DNA from: Chloroflexota bacterium
GTDB taxonomy: Bacteria > Chloroflexota > UBA5177 > JANWHV01
Assembly: GCA_025450255.1 (NCBI GenBank)
Contig: JANWHV010000102.1
Coordinates: forward strand, 1 to 7,657
Length of the DNA: 7,657 bases
Direction of reading: 5' to 3'
A model generated the notes under the pieces. It was not told where the DNA came from and did no database searches. It saw only the letters and a program-made list of their open reading frames with translations. Made by a program: the position numbers and the translations under genes. Position 1 is the stretch's first letter; every line of letters starts with the position of its first letter. Below are positions 1-5,895 of the stretch, piece after piece.

Positions 1-2
1 CC

Positions 3-338
3 CTCCCCTTGTTCAACCGGCTGGTGTGGAAGAATCCGGATCGCATTGCAATTGTCGAGGACTTTACCGACCTCATTGGCTACCTGGCCGGGGCGATAGT
101 GATAATTGTCACCCTGCGGCAGGCTCCGCCGTCGCTGTACTACCCAATGTCGATTCTAAGCATCCTCGGACTGCTGCTCACGCTGACGTTCGTGAATGCC
201 TGCATTGGGTTGGTCTCGTTGCGTCGCGTCAATGAGATCGCTTCAAAACGAGCGTTCCTCATTCCGGCTCTCTGCGGTTTGACTGTCGCTTGCTTCGAGA
301 TCATGGCGATCGACCTCTGGCACGCCGCCCACGGGTAG
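3..338 (+). CDS. Small integral membrane protein of unknown function, probably 5'-partial
   Basis: The frame is open from the window edge to the TAG at 336-338. The first possible start inside the window is a TTG at 9, but the bases before it (ccctcccc) contain no Shine-Dalgarno sequence, so the real start probably lies upstream. Counting from that TTG gives 109 residues. Three hydrophobic stretches look like membrane helices, at about residues 21-40, 46-70 and 83-103. Short charged connections separate them, including an Arg-rich loop (SLRRVNEIASKR) between helices 2 and 3. There is no cysteine motif or recognisable enzymatic signature, and I cannot place it in a named family. It is followed by about 225 nt before the next gene, so an operon with that gene is not required. 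The coding call rests on the coherent hydrophobic pattern and the lack of a better frame; the function is unknown. Confidence 0.6.
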   Translation, partial: LPLFNRLVWKNPDRIAIVEDFTDLIGYLAGAIVIIVTLRQAPPSLYYPMSILSILGLLLTLTFVNACIGLVSLRRVNEIASKRAFLIPALCGLTVACFEIMAIDLWHAAHG

Positions 339-481
339 ATCCTCGGCGCCCGATCGCGATACGTCGTCCACATTCACGCCAATGCTCAGTCAAGTGTCCG
401 GAGTGGGGTGGGCGCCGCGCCGGCATGGAGCGTGGAATGTGTACGCGGCGGCGCCAGCCACCTAAAGCTATCGATATCGCG

Positions 482-513
482 TTCAGGGTCAAACGGCCGC
501 GGCATGGTATCCT
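482..513 (+). promoter_or_regulatory. Candidate extended -10 promoter for the guaB-like gene
   Basis: TGGTATCCT at 505-513 reads as an extended -10 (TGn plus TATCCT, 4 of 6 matches to consensus). It lies about 50 nt before the start codon. The -35 region is poor: the best candidate, TTCAGG at 482-487, needs a 20-nt spacer. If real, transcription would begin near 520, and the leader would contain a small hairpin (GGGAC 529-533 with GTCCC 541-545) just before the ribosome binding site. Prediction by eye only. Confidence 0.3.
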
Positions 514-551
514 GACTGCGGCAACTGTGGGACGCCACGTGTCCCGCCCCT

Positions 552-557
552 GGAGGA
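552..557 (+). promoter_or_regulatory. Ribosome binding site of the guaB-like gene
   Basis: GGAGGA lies 6 nt before the ATG at 564. This strong Shine-Dalgarno sequence fixes the start of the IMPDH-family gene at this ATG. Confidence 0.8.
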
Positions 558-563
558 AGTCTG

Positions 564-2012
564 ATGGCCACATTTCGACCGCAAGGTCTTACGTATGACG
601 ATGTCTTGCTGATGCCAAAGCGTAGCGGCGTCGCGTCACGCAAGCATGTAAGCACAAGCGCGCCGCTATCGCGCAACATTACGCTCAGTATTCCGATTGT
701 CAGCGCCAACATGGACACCGTGACCGAGGCGCCGATGGCTATCGCCATGGCCCGCCAGGGCGGCATCGGCATTGTCCATAGATTTATGTCAATCGAGCAG
801 CAGGTTCGGCAGGTACAACAAGTGAAACGCGCCCAGAGCGCGGTGGTCGAGCAACCATATACGATGCTCGCCGGCCAAACACTCGCGGAAGCACGTCACT
901 TGATGGCGGAACACGACGTAACCGGTGTGCTGGTGCTGGACGATCGCGAGCGCTTGATCGGCATTCTAACCTCTCGGGACATACGGTTTGCCACGGACGG
1001 CGCCCAGCTAATTTCTACCCTGATGACACCACAAGAGCGACTGATCACCGCGCCGCCGGGCATCGAGGCGGATCGCGCCAGGGCGATACTCGACAAGCAT
1101 AAGATCGAGAAGCTGCCGCTCGTCGACGAATCGGGCATGCTGCGCGGATTGATCACCAGTAAGGACCTTTTGCAAACCAATCGCTTCGGCAACGCGGCGC
1201 GGGACGCGAAGGGGCGCCTGCTGGTGGGAGCGGCGATTGGCGTCGTCGGCGACTATATCGAGCGCGCTCAAGCACTCTGGAAGGCCGGCGCCGACACCCT
1301 GGTTATCGACATCGCGCACGGCCACTCCGACAATGTGCTACACGCTATCCGTGCCTTGAAGTCGCAGTCGTCGGCCAGCGATTTGATCGCGGGCAACGTG
1401 GCCACCGCGGACGGGACGCGGGAATTGGTTGCCGAAGGCGTAGACGCGGTGAAGGTGGGCGTAGGCCCTGGCTCAATCTGCACGACGCGCATCGTCACCG
1501 GCTTTGGTGTCCCGCAGTTGACCGCCGTACTTGAGTGCGCGGAGGAAGGCGAGAAGGCCGGCGTGCCGATTATCGCCGATGGCGGCGTCAAGTCGTCGGG
1601 TGACATAACCAAAGCACTCGCCGCTGGAGCCGGCACGGTCATGATCGGCAATTTGCTCGCTGGAACGCGCGAGAGCCCCGGCTACACCGTTCTACGCAAT
1701 GGACAACGCTACAAGATCAGTCGCGGCATGGCGTCGTTGAGCGCGACGATTGGCCGGAGGGAGCGGGAAACCCCAGATCAGATGAGCGACGACGGGTTCA
1801 ACGAAGTAGTGCCGGAAGGCGTCGAGGCCGTGGTGCCCTACCGCGGCGAGGTCACCGAGGTTATATACCAGCTCGTCGGCGGCGTCCGTTCAGGGATGAG
1901 CTATTGCGGCGTACGGACGCTGGCGGAATTGCGAGAACAGGCGGAGTTCGTGCCGATAACGGGCGCCGGCATGCGCGAGAGCCTTCCGCACGATGTGCAG
2001 GTTATGTCTTGA
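564..2012 (+). CDS. guaB: IMP dehydrogenase family protein with CBS domains (IMPDH, or possibly a CBS-type GMP reductase)
   Basis: The 482-residue product has the usual length and architecture of bacterial IMP dehydrogenase, which makes XMP from IMP with NAD+ in guanine nucleotide synthesis. Visible landmarks are the N-terminal [10 protein letters not shown] (9-18), SANMDTVTE (48-56), two CBS domains at about 93-148 and 155-205, VIDIAHGHS (247-255), and the active-site loop GPGSICTTR (301-309) with predicted catalytic Cys306 and Thr308. Phosphate-site elements follow at ADGG (338-341) and MIGNLLAGT (360-368), where Asn363 replaces the usual Ser. The C-terminal VPEGVE (416-421) and SGMSYCG (443-449) are also present. 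The flap between Gly388 and Val416 contains no Arg-Tyr-Phe, the catalytic dyad region of characterised IMPDHs. CBS-containing GMP reductases such as mycobacterial GuaB1 also lack it, so the reaction is uncertain although the superfamily is not. The start is fixed by GGAGGA 6 nt upstream. The transporter gene 150 nt downstream may be cotranscribed. Confidence 0.93.
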   Translation: MATFRPQGLTYDDVLLMPKRSGVASRKHVSTSAPLSRNITLSIPIVSANMDTVTEAPMAIAMARQGGIGIVHRFMSIEQQVRQVQQVKRAQSAVVEQPYTMLAGQTLAEARHLMAEHDVTGVLVLDDRERLIGILTSRDIRFATDGAQLISTLMTPQERLITAPPGIEADRARAILDKHKIEKLPLVDESGMLRGLITSKDLLQTNRFGNAARDAKGRLLVGAAIGVVGDYIERAQALWKAGADTLVIDIAHGHSDNVLHAIRALKSQSSASDLIAGNVATADGTRELVAEGVDAVKVGVGPGSICTTRIVTGFGVPQLTAVLECAEEGEKAGVPIIADGGVKSSGDITKALAAGAGTVMIGNLLAGTRESPGYTVLRNGQRYKISRGMASLSATIGRRERETPDQMSDDGFNEVVPEGVEAVVPYRGEVTEVIYQLVGGVRSGMSYCGVRTLAELREQAEFVPITGAGMRESLPHDVQVMS

Positions 2013-2015
2013 GAA

Positions 2016-2144
2016 ATGACCGCCCCGCTGGGGATGGTCGAGGACCAGGCGACCGTTGGCTGTTGGCTGGTGGTTGCCTTGCCGCTCGTCGGGCACGGCC
2101 GCGGCGTGCTCCCGGTCGCCTGGCGACGGGTGGAACATGCCTAA
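2016..2144 (+). CDS. Doubtful small ORF (42 aa) between guaB-like and transporter genes
   Basis: An ATG at 2016, 3 nt after the upstream stop, opens a 42-codon frame. It ends at TAA 2142-2144, directly in front of the GAGGAG ribosome binding site of the transporter. The product would have a hydrophobic middle (VGCWLVVALPLVG) and a basic end. No good Shine-Dalgarno sequence precedes it, although re-initiation after the guaB-like gene would be possible. The same bases contain an 11-bp inverted repeat, which may be the real reason for the sequence. I give it as a possibility, not an established gene. Confidence 0.2.
   Translation: MTAPLGMVEDQATVGCWLVVALPLVGHGRGVLPVAWRRVEHA
2045..2123 (+). repeat. 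11-bp inverted repeat with nested hairpin in the guaB-transporter spacer
   Basis: CCAGGCGACCG at 2045-2055 is perfectly complementary to CGGTCGCCTGG at 2113-2123. The 57-nt interior holds a second hairpin, GCACG 2093-2097 with CGTGC 2105-2109 around a GCCGCGG loop. No U-run follows, so it is not a classical intrinsic terminator. It could be an mRNA structure that tunes expression between the two genes. The pairing is seen directly; the function is inferred. Confidence 0.4.
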
Positions 2145-2145
2145 C

Positions 2146-2151
2146 GAGGAG
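2146..2151 (+). promoter_or_regulatory. Ribosome binding site of the EamA-type transporter gene
   Basis: GAGGAG lies 11 nt before the TTG at 2163. The spacing is a little long, but this is the only good Shine-Dalgarno sequence here. It supports the TTG start over the later in-frame ATG at 2184, which has none. Confidence 0.5.
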
Positions 2152-2162
2152 AACCCTGTGCC

Positions 2163-3083
2163 TTGAAGCAGCGTGAAGCCGGCATGCTGATCGCGCTGGC
2201 CGCGATCTGGGGGGCGTCTTACCTCTTTATCCGCGTCGCCGCGCCCGTGTTCGGGCCATTCCTGCTGATGGAGCTGCGCGTGCTCATCGCCGGGCCGGTT
2301 TTGCTGGCCTACGCCGCGGCCATCGGCCAGACGCCCAGGTTATGCTCTGAATGGCGCCGGTTCCTTGCCCTTGGCGCCTTGAACGGCGCCACGCCCTTTG
2401 TGTTGATTGCCGCCGCCGAACTCTATATACCGGCATCGTTGGCGGCAATTCTCAACGCCACAACACCAATGTTCGCGGCCGTGGTGGCGGCGATCTGGCT
2501 GAATGAGGCGTTCACCGCAAAGCGGCTCGCCGGTTTGCTCATCGGCGTTACCGGCACGGTCGTGTTGGTAGGCTGGAGCAGCATGCCCATGACCGGCGCC
2601 CTGCTGTTCGCAATCGTGGCCTCGCTGCTTGGGGCGCTGGCCTACGGCCTCGGCGGCACCTTCGCCTCACGCGCATTCCGCGGCGTGCCGCCGCTGACCA
2701 TGGCGATCGGCCAACAGTTTGGCGCGGCGGCGGCGATATTGCCGTTTGCTCTGGTTTCACTACCACGGGTTCACTATTCGACCGAGGCGTTGCTTAACAT
2801 GCTTGGCCTTGCCATCCTGTCGACGAGCGTTGCGTATCTCATCTACTATCCACTCCTGAAAAGCGTGGGCCCGACCAAGGCATTGTCGGTAACGTTTCTC
2901 ATTCCGGTCTTCGGCGTATTCTGGGGGGCGCTATTTCTGCATGAACACATAGGACCTGGCACGGTGGCAGGCCTGCTGATCATTCTGTCCGGCGTTACGC
3001 TGGTGACGGGAATCCGGCTCTGGCCAGGCCGTCCCGCCTCGCAATGCGTGGCTCCGGCAACTGACGTCAACGCTGCGGGATGA
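2163..3083 (+). CDS. EamA/DMT superfamily inner-membrane transporter
   Basis: This 306-residue protein has the length and layout of the EamA (RhaT/YdcZ-like) branch of the drug/metabolite transporter superfamily: ten predicted membrane helices in two homologous five-helix halves. The first half starts with the family-typical IWGASYLFIRVA (15-26) and ends with the strongly conserved region LNATTPMFAAVVAAIWLNE (97-115) plus GVTGTVVLVG (128-137). The second half has AYLIYYPLLKSVGPTKA (224-240), IPVFGVFWGALFLHE (247-261) and a final helix ending near 285. The polar tail (286-306) is probably cytoplasmic. Members export amino acids, metabolites or drugs; the substrate cannot be read from sequence. 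The start is TTG with GAGGAG 11 nt upstream; an in-frame ATG at 2184 would remove seven residues. It lies 150 nt after the guaB-like gene on the same strand, so cotranscription is possible, but no functional link to purine metabolism is shown. Confidence 0.88.
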   Translation: MKQREAGMLIALAAIWGASYLFIRVAAPVFGPFLLMELRVLIAGPVLLAYAAAIGQTPRLCSEWRRFLALGALNGATPFVLIAAAELYIPASLAAILNATTPMFAAVVAAIWLNEAFTAKRLAGLLIGVTGTVVLVGWSSMPMTGALLFAIVASLLGALAYGLGGTFASRAFRGVPPLTMAIGQQFGAAAAILPFALVSLPRVHYSTEALLNMLGLAILSTSVAYLIYYPLLKSVGPTKALSVTFLIPVFGVFWGALFLHEHIGPGTVAGLLIILSGVTLVTGIRLWPGRPASQCVAPATDVNAAG

Positions 3084-3176
3084 GCAAAGCTGGACCCGCC
3101 GCGCTGCCAGGGAAACTGATATATCGCGCCTGTTCGCCAAGCGGATCGTATGACGAGCCGCCACCGCAAGGACTAC

Positions 3177-3201
3177 AAAACGGGCCTCCAGTGGAGGCCC
3201 G
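3177..3201 (-). terminator. Intrinsic terminator closing the minus-strand DUF2089/DUF4097 operon
   Basis: CGGGCCTCC (3181-3189) pairs with GGAGGCCCG (3193-3201) around an AGT loop. On the minus strand the stem is followed by UUUU (complement of AAAA 3177-3180). It lies about 155 nt after the stop of the DUF4097-like gene. On the plus strand no U-run follows, so it would stop the convergent transporter transcript only weakly. The 274-nt spacer 3084-3357 holds nothing else I can support. Confidence 0.65.
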
Positions 3202-3357
3202 CGTTGCGGCGGCGAGAAAGGTTGTTCGGAGAGCAGCGGTGGAGGGCCTGTCACCGTCCAGCTTGGTGCACGCATCGTGGAGTGTAGGTTCATCAGAGTA
3301 TCTCCCCAGAGTCATCTAAGCGATCGGCGGCGCGCCCTCGCCGGGCAGCACGAACGG

Positions 3358-4752
3358 CTACGTATCTTGACGGCTAAACGCTTCTAGCAGTACCGCCGCT
3401 TCCGCCACGGTGATCTTTCCTGCTTGAAGATTTTCGAGGACGGCAAGACGAGGATTTCCGCCCGTCACCACGACCGGATCCTGATCGGGCGCCTCAGACG
3501 TCGACTGTTCTTCGTTCGGCACGGAATCATCGACCTGGTCAGCAGACGCCTGAAATGTCGGTGGCACTGGTGGATAGGCCGGCACAGGCGCAATCGGCGG
3601 CGCGGGATTGGCGGGCGTCGGCCACGCGGAGCCGCGATCGTCAGATGCCGGTTGACGCCCCTCCGCCGCCCCAGCGTTCACCGATGTGTTGACCCTCACT
3701 CCAGGCTCCCGGCGGCGGATGGAGATGTCCCCACTCCCGGTCCTTAACTCCAGATCGATTGAGCTGTCGCCGATGTTACCCACGTATCGTGCTCCTCCGT
3801 GTGAATGCCGTCCTTGCTTTCCGACCGTGACCAAGGGATACTCGGAGTCTACTTCGCCGTTGCGCGTCAGGATTTGGAGCCTGGCGCCAGGTGGATTGGC
3901 AATCGCTACCGAGATATCTCCATTGCCCGTCTGCAGTTGATGCCGAGGCCCCAGCAAGAGGCTCGTACACTCCACGTCGCCCGATCCTGACTGGACGGTG
4001 AGCAGACCAAGCGCGCCCTTGCGCACGGCAACATCGCCGGCGCCGGTCACGATTTCCACCACGGCCTCACCGCGAACTTCGACCGTAACGTCGCCCGCGC
4101 CCGAGTGCAGCTTCCAGGGGCCGGTGACTTGTATCGCGTCAACGTCGCCGGAGCCTGTGTGCACCGCGCCGCCGCCCGCGCAGCGCTCAAAACGCGCGTC
4201 ACCTGATCCAGTGCGGCCAGTAATTGGCCCTTCAAAACCCGATACATTGAGGTCGCCGAGGCCGGTAGTCACCTGCAACGTCCCCGTGCCGTCCGACACA
4301 TCTATATCGCCTGAGTGGCTTTGCAGCGCGCAATCGGCGCTAAGCCCACGCATCCGAATGTCGCCGGAGCCGGTCGAAGCGACGATTTCCGGCCGCTCGA
4401 GGCTAGCGGGAATGCCAAGACGGACGGTCGCCGAGCCAAGCCCCTCCAGGCGGAACTCGGTTTTGAAGATCGAGTCCACGGCATCGGAGACGATTTGGCT
4501 GATTGACGCGCCGAGATCGCCACGGTCGGGACGCTCGGCAATCCGGGGCTTGTGGCGCGGCTGATCGCGATGATGCCCTTCACCGGCCCGGATGGAAAGG
4601 ACGCCATCAGACATCTCAGCGGTTAGCCTGCCGTCCGCGTTTATCTCAACCATGGCGCCTGACGTCCGTACAAGTTGTACATCACCGCGGCGGAGCCGCA
4701 GTTCGACGCGGCGCAGTCCATCAATCGGAAACTGTTCGCTGTACTCTCCCAT
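3358..4752 (-). CDS. DUF4097-like beta-solenoid repeat protein with C-terminal SHOCT-like helical motif
   Basis: This 464-residue protein is dominated by a repeated G-x-G-D motif (GSGD, GLGD, GAGD, GNGD) followed by a short beta strand. The motif occurs at residues 128, 146, 164, 182, 200, 218, 237, 256, 276, 297 (RNGE) and 339. This pattern is typical of the DUF4097/putative-adhesin families, which are predicted to form a right-handed beta-solenoid. Residues 1-60 form an N-terminal beta region, 60-80 are charged, and 378-400 are a proline-rich linker. Residues 433-459 (LENLQAGKITVAEAAVLLEAF at their core) resemble the small helical segment found in YvlB-like and SHOCT-like proteins. No signal peptide or membrane helix is visible, so a cytoplasmic location is inferred despite the adhesin label. 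The ATG at 4752 begins 1 nt after the TGA of the upstream gene, with AGGAG at 4763-4767, implying translational coupling. Its role is unknown; envelope-stress or regulatory scaffolding is a guess from the family context. Confidence 0.82.
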   Translation of the reverse strand: MGEYSEQFPIDGLRRVELRLRRGDVQLVRTSGAMVEINADGRLTAEMSDGVLSIRAGEGHHRDQPRHKPRIAERPDRGDLGASISQIVSDAVDSIFKTEFRLEGLGSATVRLGIPASLERPEIVASTGSGDIRMRGLSADCALQSHSGDIDVSDGTGTLQVTTGLGDLNVSGFEGPITGRTGSGDARFERCAGGGAVHTGSGDVDAIQVTGPWKLHSGAGDVTVEVRGEAVVEIVTGAGDVAVRKGALGLLTVQSGSGDVECTSLLLGPRHQLQTGNGDISVAIANPPGARLQILTRNGEVDSEYPLVTVGKQGRHSHGGARYVGNIGDSSIDLELRTGSGDISIRRREPGVRVNTSVNAGAAEGRQPASDDRGSAWPTPANPAPPIAPVPAYPPVPPTFQASADQVDDSVPNEEQSTSEAPDQDPVVVTGGNPRLAVLENLQAGKITVAEAAVLLEAFSRQDT

Positions 4753-4753
4753 C

Positions 4754-5137
4754 TCAGGCTTTCTCCTCTGTAAGACCTGACAGCAAATCGAGCGCCGCCT
4801 CGGCCGTCAGTTGCCCCTCCGCTACTTGTTGCAAAATCGTCTCGCGCGGGCCGGTAACCGGGGCCCGCGCGGGCGGCGGGGTTTGCATGACGCGAATAAT
4901 TTCCTCTAGCTTGTTCCTGACGGTAGGGTACGAAATTCCTAGGGCCTTTTCCATTTCGGAAAGATTGCCTCGACGCTGCACGAACAGGCGAAGAAACGTG
5001 CTTTGATCGTCCGTGAGCCGACAAAAATCGCAGGTCTCGAATTGCCCGGTAACACCGGTATGACAATTGCCACAGGTAAGGCCAGTGATCGCCAAGGAGC
5101 CGCCACAGACGGGACATGCCGCCAACACCTTTCTCAT
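4754..5137 (-). CDS. DUF2089-like zinc-ribbon and helix-turn-helix protein, predicted regulator
   Basis: From the ATG at 5137 the product has 127 residues. Three CxxC pairs (Cys8/11, Cys22/25, Cys36/39) form a probable zinc-binding module. It is followed by a helix-turn-helix-like segment (GNLSEMEKALGISYPTVRNK, 57-76) with the GISYPTVRNKLEE pattern characteristic of DUF2089. After a proline-rich linker (87-95) comes a C-terminal helical motif (96-122), also present in its neighbour. I chose ATG 5137 because GGAGG (5144-5148) lies 6 nt upstream. The longer reading from TTG 5152 would place that site inside the gene, and the predicted promoter would leave it almost no leader. It is first in an operon with the DUF4097-like gene, with a 1-nt gap. 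A DNA-binding role, perhaps autoregulatory, is inferred from the HTH; no target is known. The family call is firm, the function is not. Confidence 0.88.
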   Translation of the reverse strand: MRKVLAACPVCGGSLAITGLTCGNCHTGVTGQFETCDFCRLTDDQSTFLRLFVQRRGNLSEMEKALGISYPTVRNKLEEIIRVMQTPPPARAPVTGPRETILQQVAEGQLTAEAALDLLSGLTEEKA

Positions 5138-5143
5138 CGATAA

Positions 5144-5148
5144 CCTCC
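5144..5148 (-). promoter_or_regulatory. Ribosome binding site of the DUF2089-like gene
   Basis: The minus strand reads GGAGG here, 6 nt before ATG 5137. It decides the start in favour of this ATG over the upstream TTG at 5152. Confidence 0.8.
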
Positions 5149-5154
5149 ACAAGC

Positions 5155-5183
5155 ACCATACGCCTAATACTCATAGATGTCAA
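5155..5183 (-). promoter_or_regulatory. Sigma70-type promoter of the DUF2089/DUF4097 operon
   Basis: On the minus strand a perfect TTGACA -35 (5178-5183) is separated by exactly 17 nt from TATGGT (5155-5160, 4 of 6 matches). This is the best promoter in the window. It lies in an AT-rich island (about 5158-5222) that stands out from the GC-rich surroundings. Transcription would start near 5148-5150, leaving a leader of only about 12 nt containing little beyond the ribosome binding site. Confidence 0.7.
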
Positions 5184-5188
5184 TATAA

Positions 5189-5200
5189 AACTTGTAAGTT
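5189..5200. promoter_or_regulatory. Short palindrome upstream of the -35, candidate operator or UP-like element
   Basis: AACTT (5189-5193) and AAGTT (5196-5200) form a 5-2-5 palindrome. Its near edge is 5 nt upstream of the TTGACA hexamer. The position suits an activator or an A/T-rich UP element. A site for the DUF2089-like protein is possible, but nothing in the sequence proves it, and 5-bp arms in AT-rich DNA can arise by chance. Confidence 0.3.
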
Positions 5201-5255
5201 CTTATTATTACATGGTTGAATGGCGCAGTGGTCGCGCCGCGCAGGCCGCGACGAC

Positions 5256-5294
5256 AAATAAAAAGCCCCCGTGGCGCCGAGCACCGCGGGGGCT
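5256..5294 (-). terminator. Strong intrinsic terminator of the 140-aa hypothetical gene
   Basis: AGCCCCCG (5264-5271) pairs perfectly with CGGGGGCT (5287-5294). On the minus strand the stem is followed by a U-rich tract (UUUUUAUUU). It lies 22 nt past the stop of the minus-strand gene at 5316. It separates that gene from the independent promoter of the downstream operon. A further 6-bp inverted repeat (GTCGCG 5231-5236 with CGCGAC 5247-5252) sits just beyond it. Confidence 0.85.
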
Positions 5295-5315
5295 GCGTGT
5301 TGAATGAAGGAGCGA

Positions 5316-5738
5316 CTACAGTTGGCCGAGCTCCGTGATCACGCGCTCGTAGGCATGCAGGAAATCCTTCTTGAGTGGTATCAATGGGATTTTCAGCGCC
5401 TCAACAATCGGCGTAAGATGCTTCTCGCGGCCATAATGGAAGTCCGTGACGCCGGGCCAGGTGCTCAATGCGGAGCTGGTAACCAGATCGCTCTTTCGCA
5501 GCTCAAAGCTGCCGAACGGGCCCATGGCGGCGAAACTGCCGAACGCCGCCGGCTCGGCTTCGGTGTACTCGACAACTTGATCGATCAGTGGTTGCGGTAT
5601 AACGATGTACCCCTGATACACACCCGCGAACTTTCCATCGGGCGGCAACGCCACCTGATCGCGCGGCGCATCGGTAAGGGCTAGATCCAGCGATTCATCC
5701 GGCCAGAGGAGGCTGGGGTTCTGTGACGTTTCGTCCAA
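5316..5738 (-). CDS. Hypothetical protein, 140 aa, no recognised family
   Basis: I do not recognise this protein. From a TTG at 5738 it has 140 residues, mostly soluble and acidic at the start (DETSQNPSLLWPDESLDLAL). The middle has GVYQGYIVIPQPLIDQ (39-54) and a Phe/Gly-rich stretch with a repeated FGSF (67-70, 75-78). The C-terminal part looks like mixed strand and amphipathic helix. There is no signal peptide, membrane helix, cysteine motif or known catalytic signature. The frame could begin at ATG 5804 or 5801, adding 22 or 21 residues that are Arg-rich and low in complexity. I prefer the TTG because GGAGG (5749-5753) lies 10 nt upstream and a promoter -10 (5800-5805) overlaps the two ATGs, which would leave them untranscribed. 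It has its own promoter and terminator, so it is probably monocistronic. Coding status is likely from these signals; function is unknown. Confidence 0.65.
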   Translation of the reverse strand: MDETSQNPSLLWPDESLDLALTDAPRDQVALPPDGKFAGVYQGYIVIPQPLIDQVVEYTEAEPAAFGSFAAMGPFGSFELRKSDLVTSSALSTWPGVTDFHYGREKHLTPIVEALKIPLIPLKKDFLHAYERVITELGQL

Positions 5739-5799
5739 AGTCTGGTGACCTCCGTAAGATCGACGCCGCGCCCTACGCGCATTTCGTGCGCCATCTTTC

Positions 5800-5829
5800 A
5801 TCATATCGCCCTGCGCCGCGATACTGCAA
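5800..5829 (-). promoter_or_regulatory. Candidate sigma70 promoter of the 140-aa hypothetical gene
   Basis: The minus strand reads TTGCAG (5824-5829) and TATGAT (5800-5805, 5 of 6 matches) with an 18-nt spacer. The start point would be near 5793, about 55 nt before the TTG start. The -10 overlaps the two upstream ATG codons, which argues against them as starts. Confidence 0.5.
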
Positions 5830-5895
5830 CACGTTGAAATACGGCGCGTTGAACGATACCAGGGGCGGCGCGTGTTTAAAGGTCCGCTCGGCCCC

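Noticed and set aside
409..464. GC-rich complementary segments (GGCGCCG/CGGCGCC) downstream of the first gene as a terminator
   Set aside because: The stem is short with a long loop, and no U-run follows. Complementary GGCGCC blocks are common by chance in GC-rich DNA.
3067..3360. Possible amino-acid leader peptide or T-box before the minus-strand hairpin
   Set aside because: No run of regulatory codons and no T-box sequence (such as GGTGGTACCGCG) is present on either strand. The hairpin follows a gene stop and fits a plain operon terminator.
3998..4564. 188-codon plus-strand frame opposite the DUF4097-like gene
   Set aside because: Its regular Ser/Pro repeats (SPEPV, SPAP) are the antisense reading of the GSGD repeats. 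The minus-strand gene has the ribosome binding site, operon context and family pattern.
4641..5183. 180-codon minus-strand frame spanning the DUF2089-like gene
   Set aside because: It overlaps the DUF2089-like gene in another frame and would start within the predicted promoter -35. It lacks any family signature, while the other frame has three CxxC pairs and an HTH.
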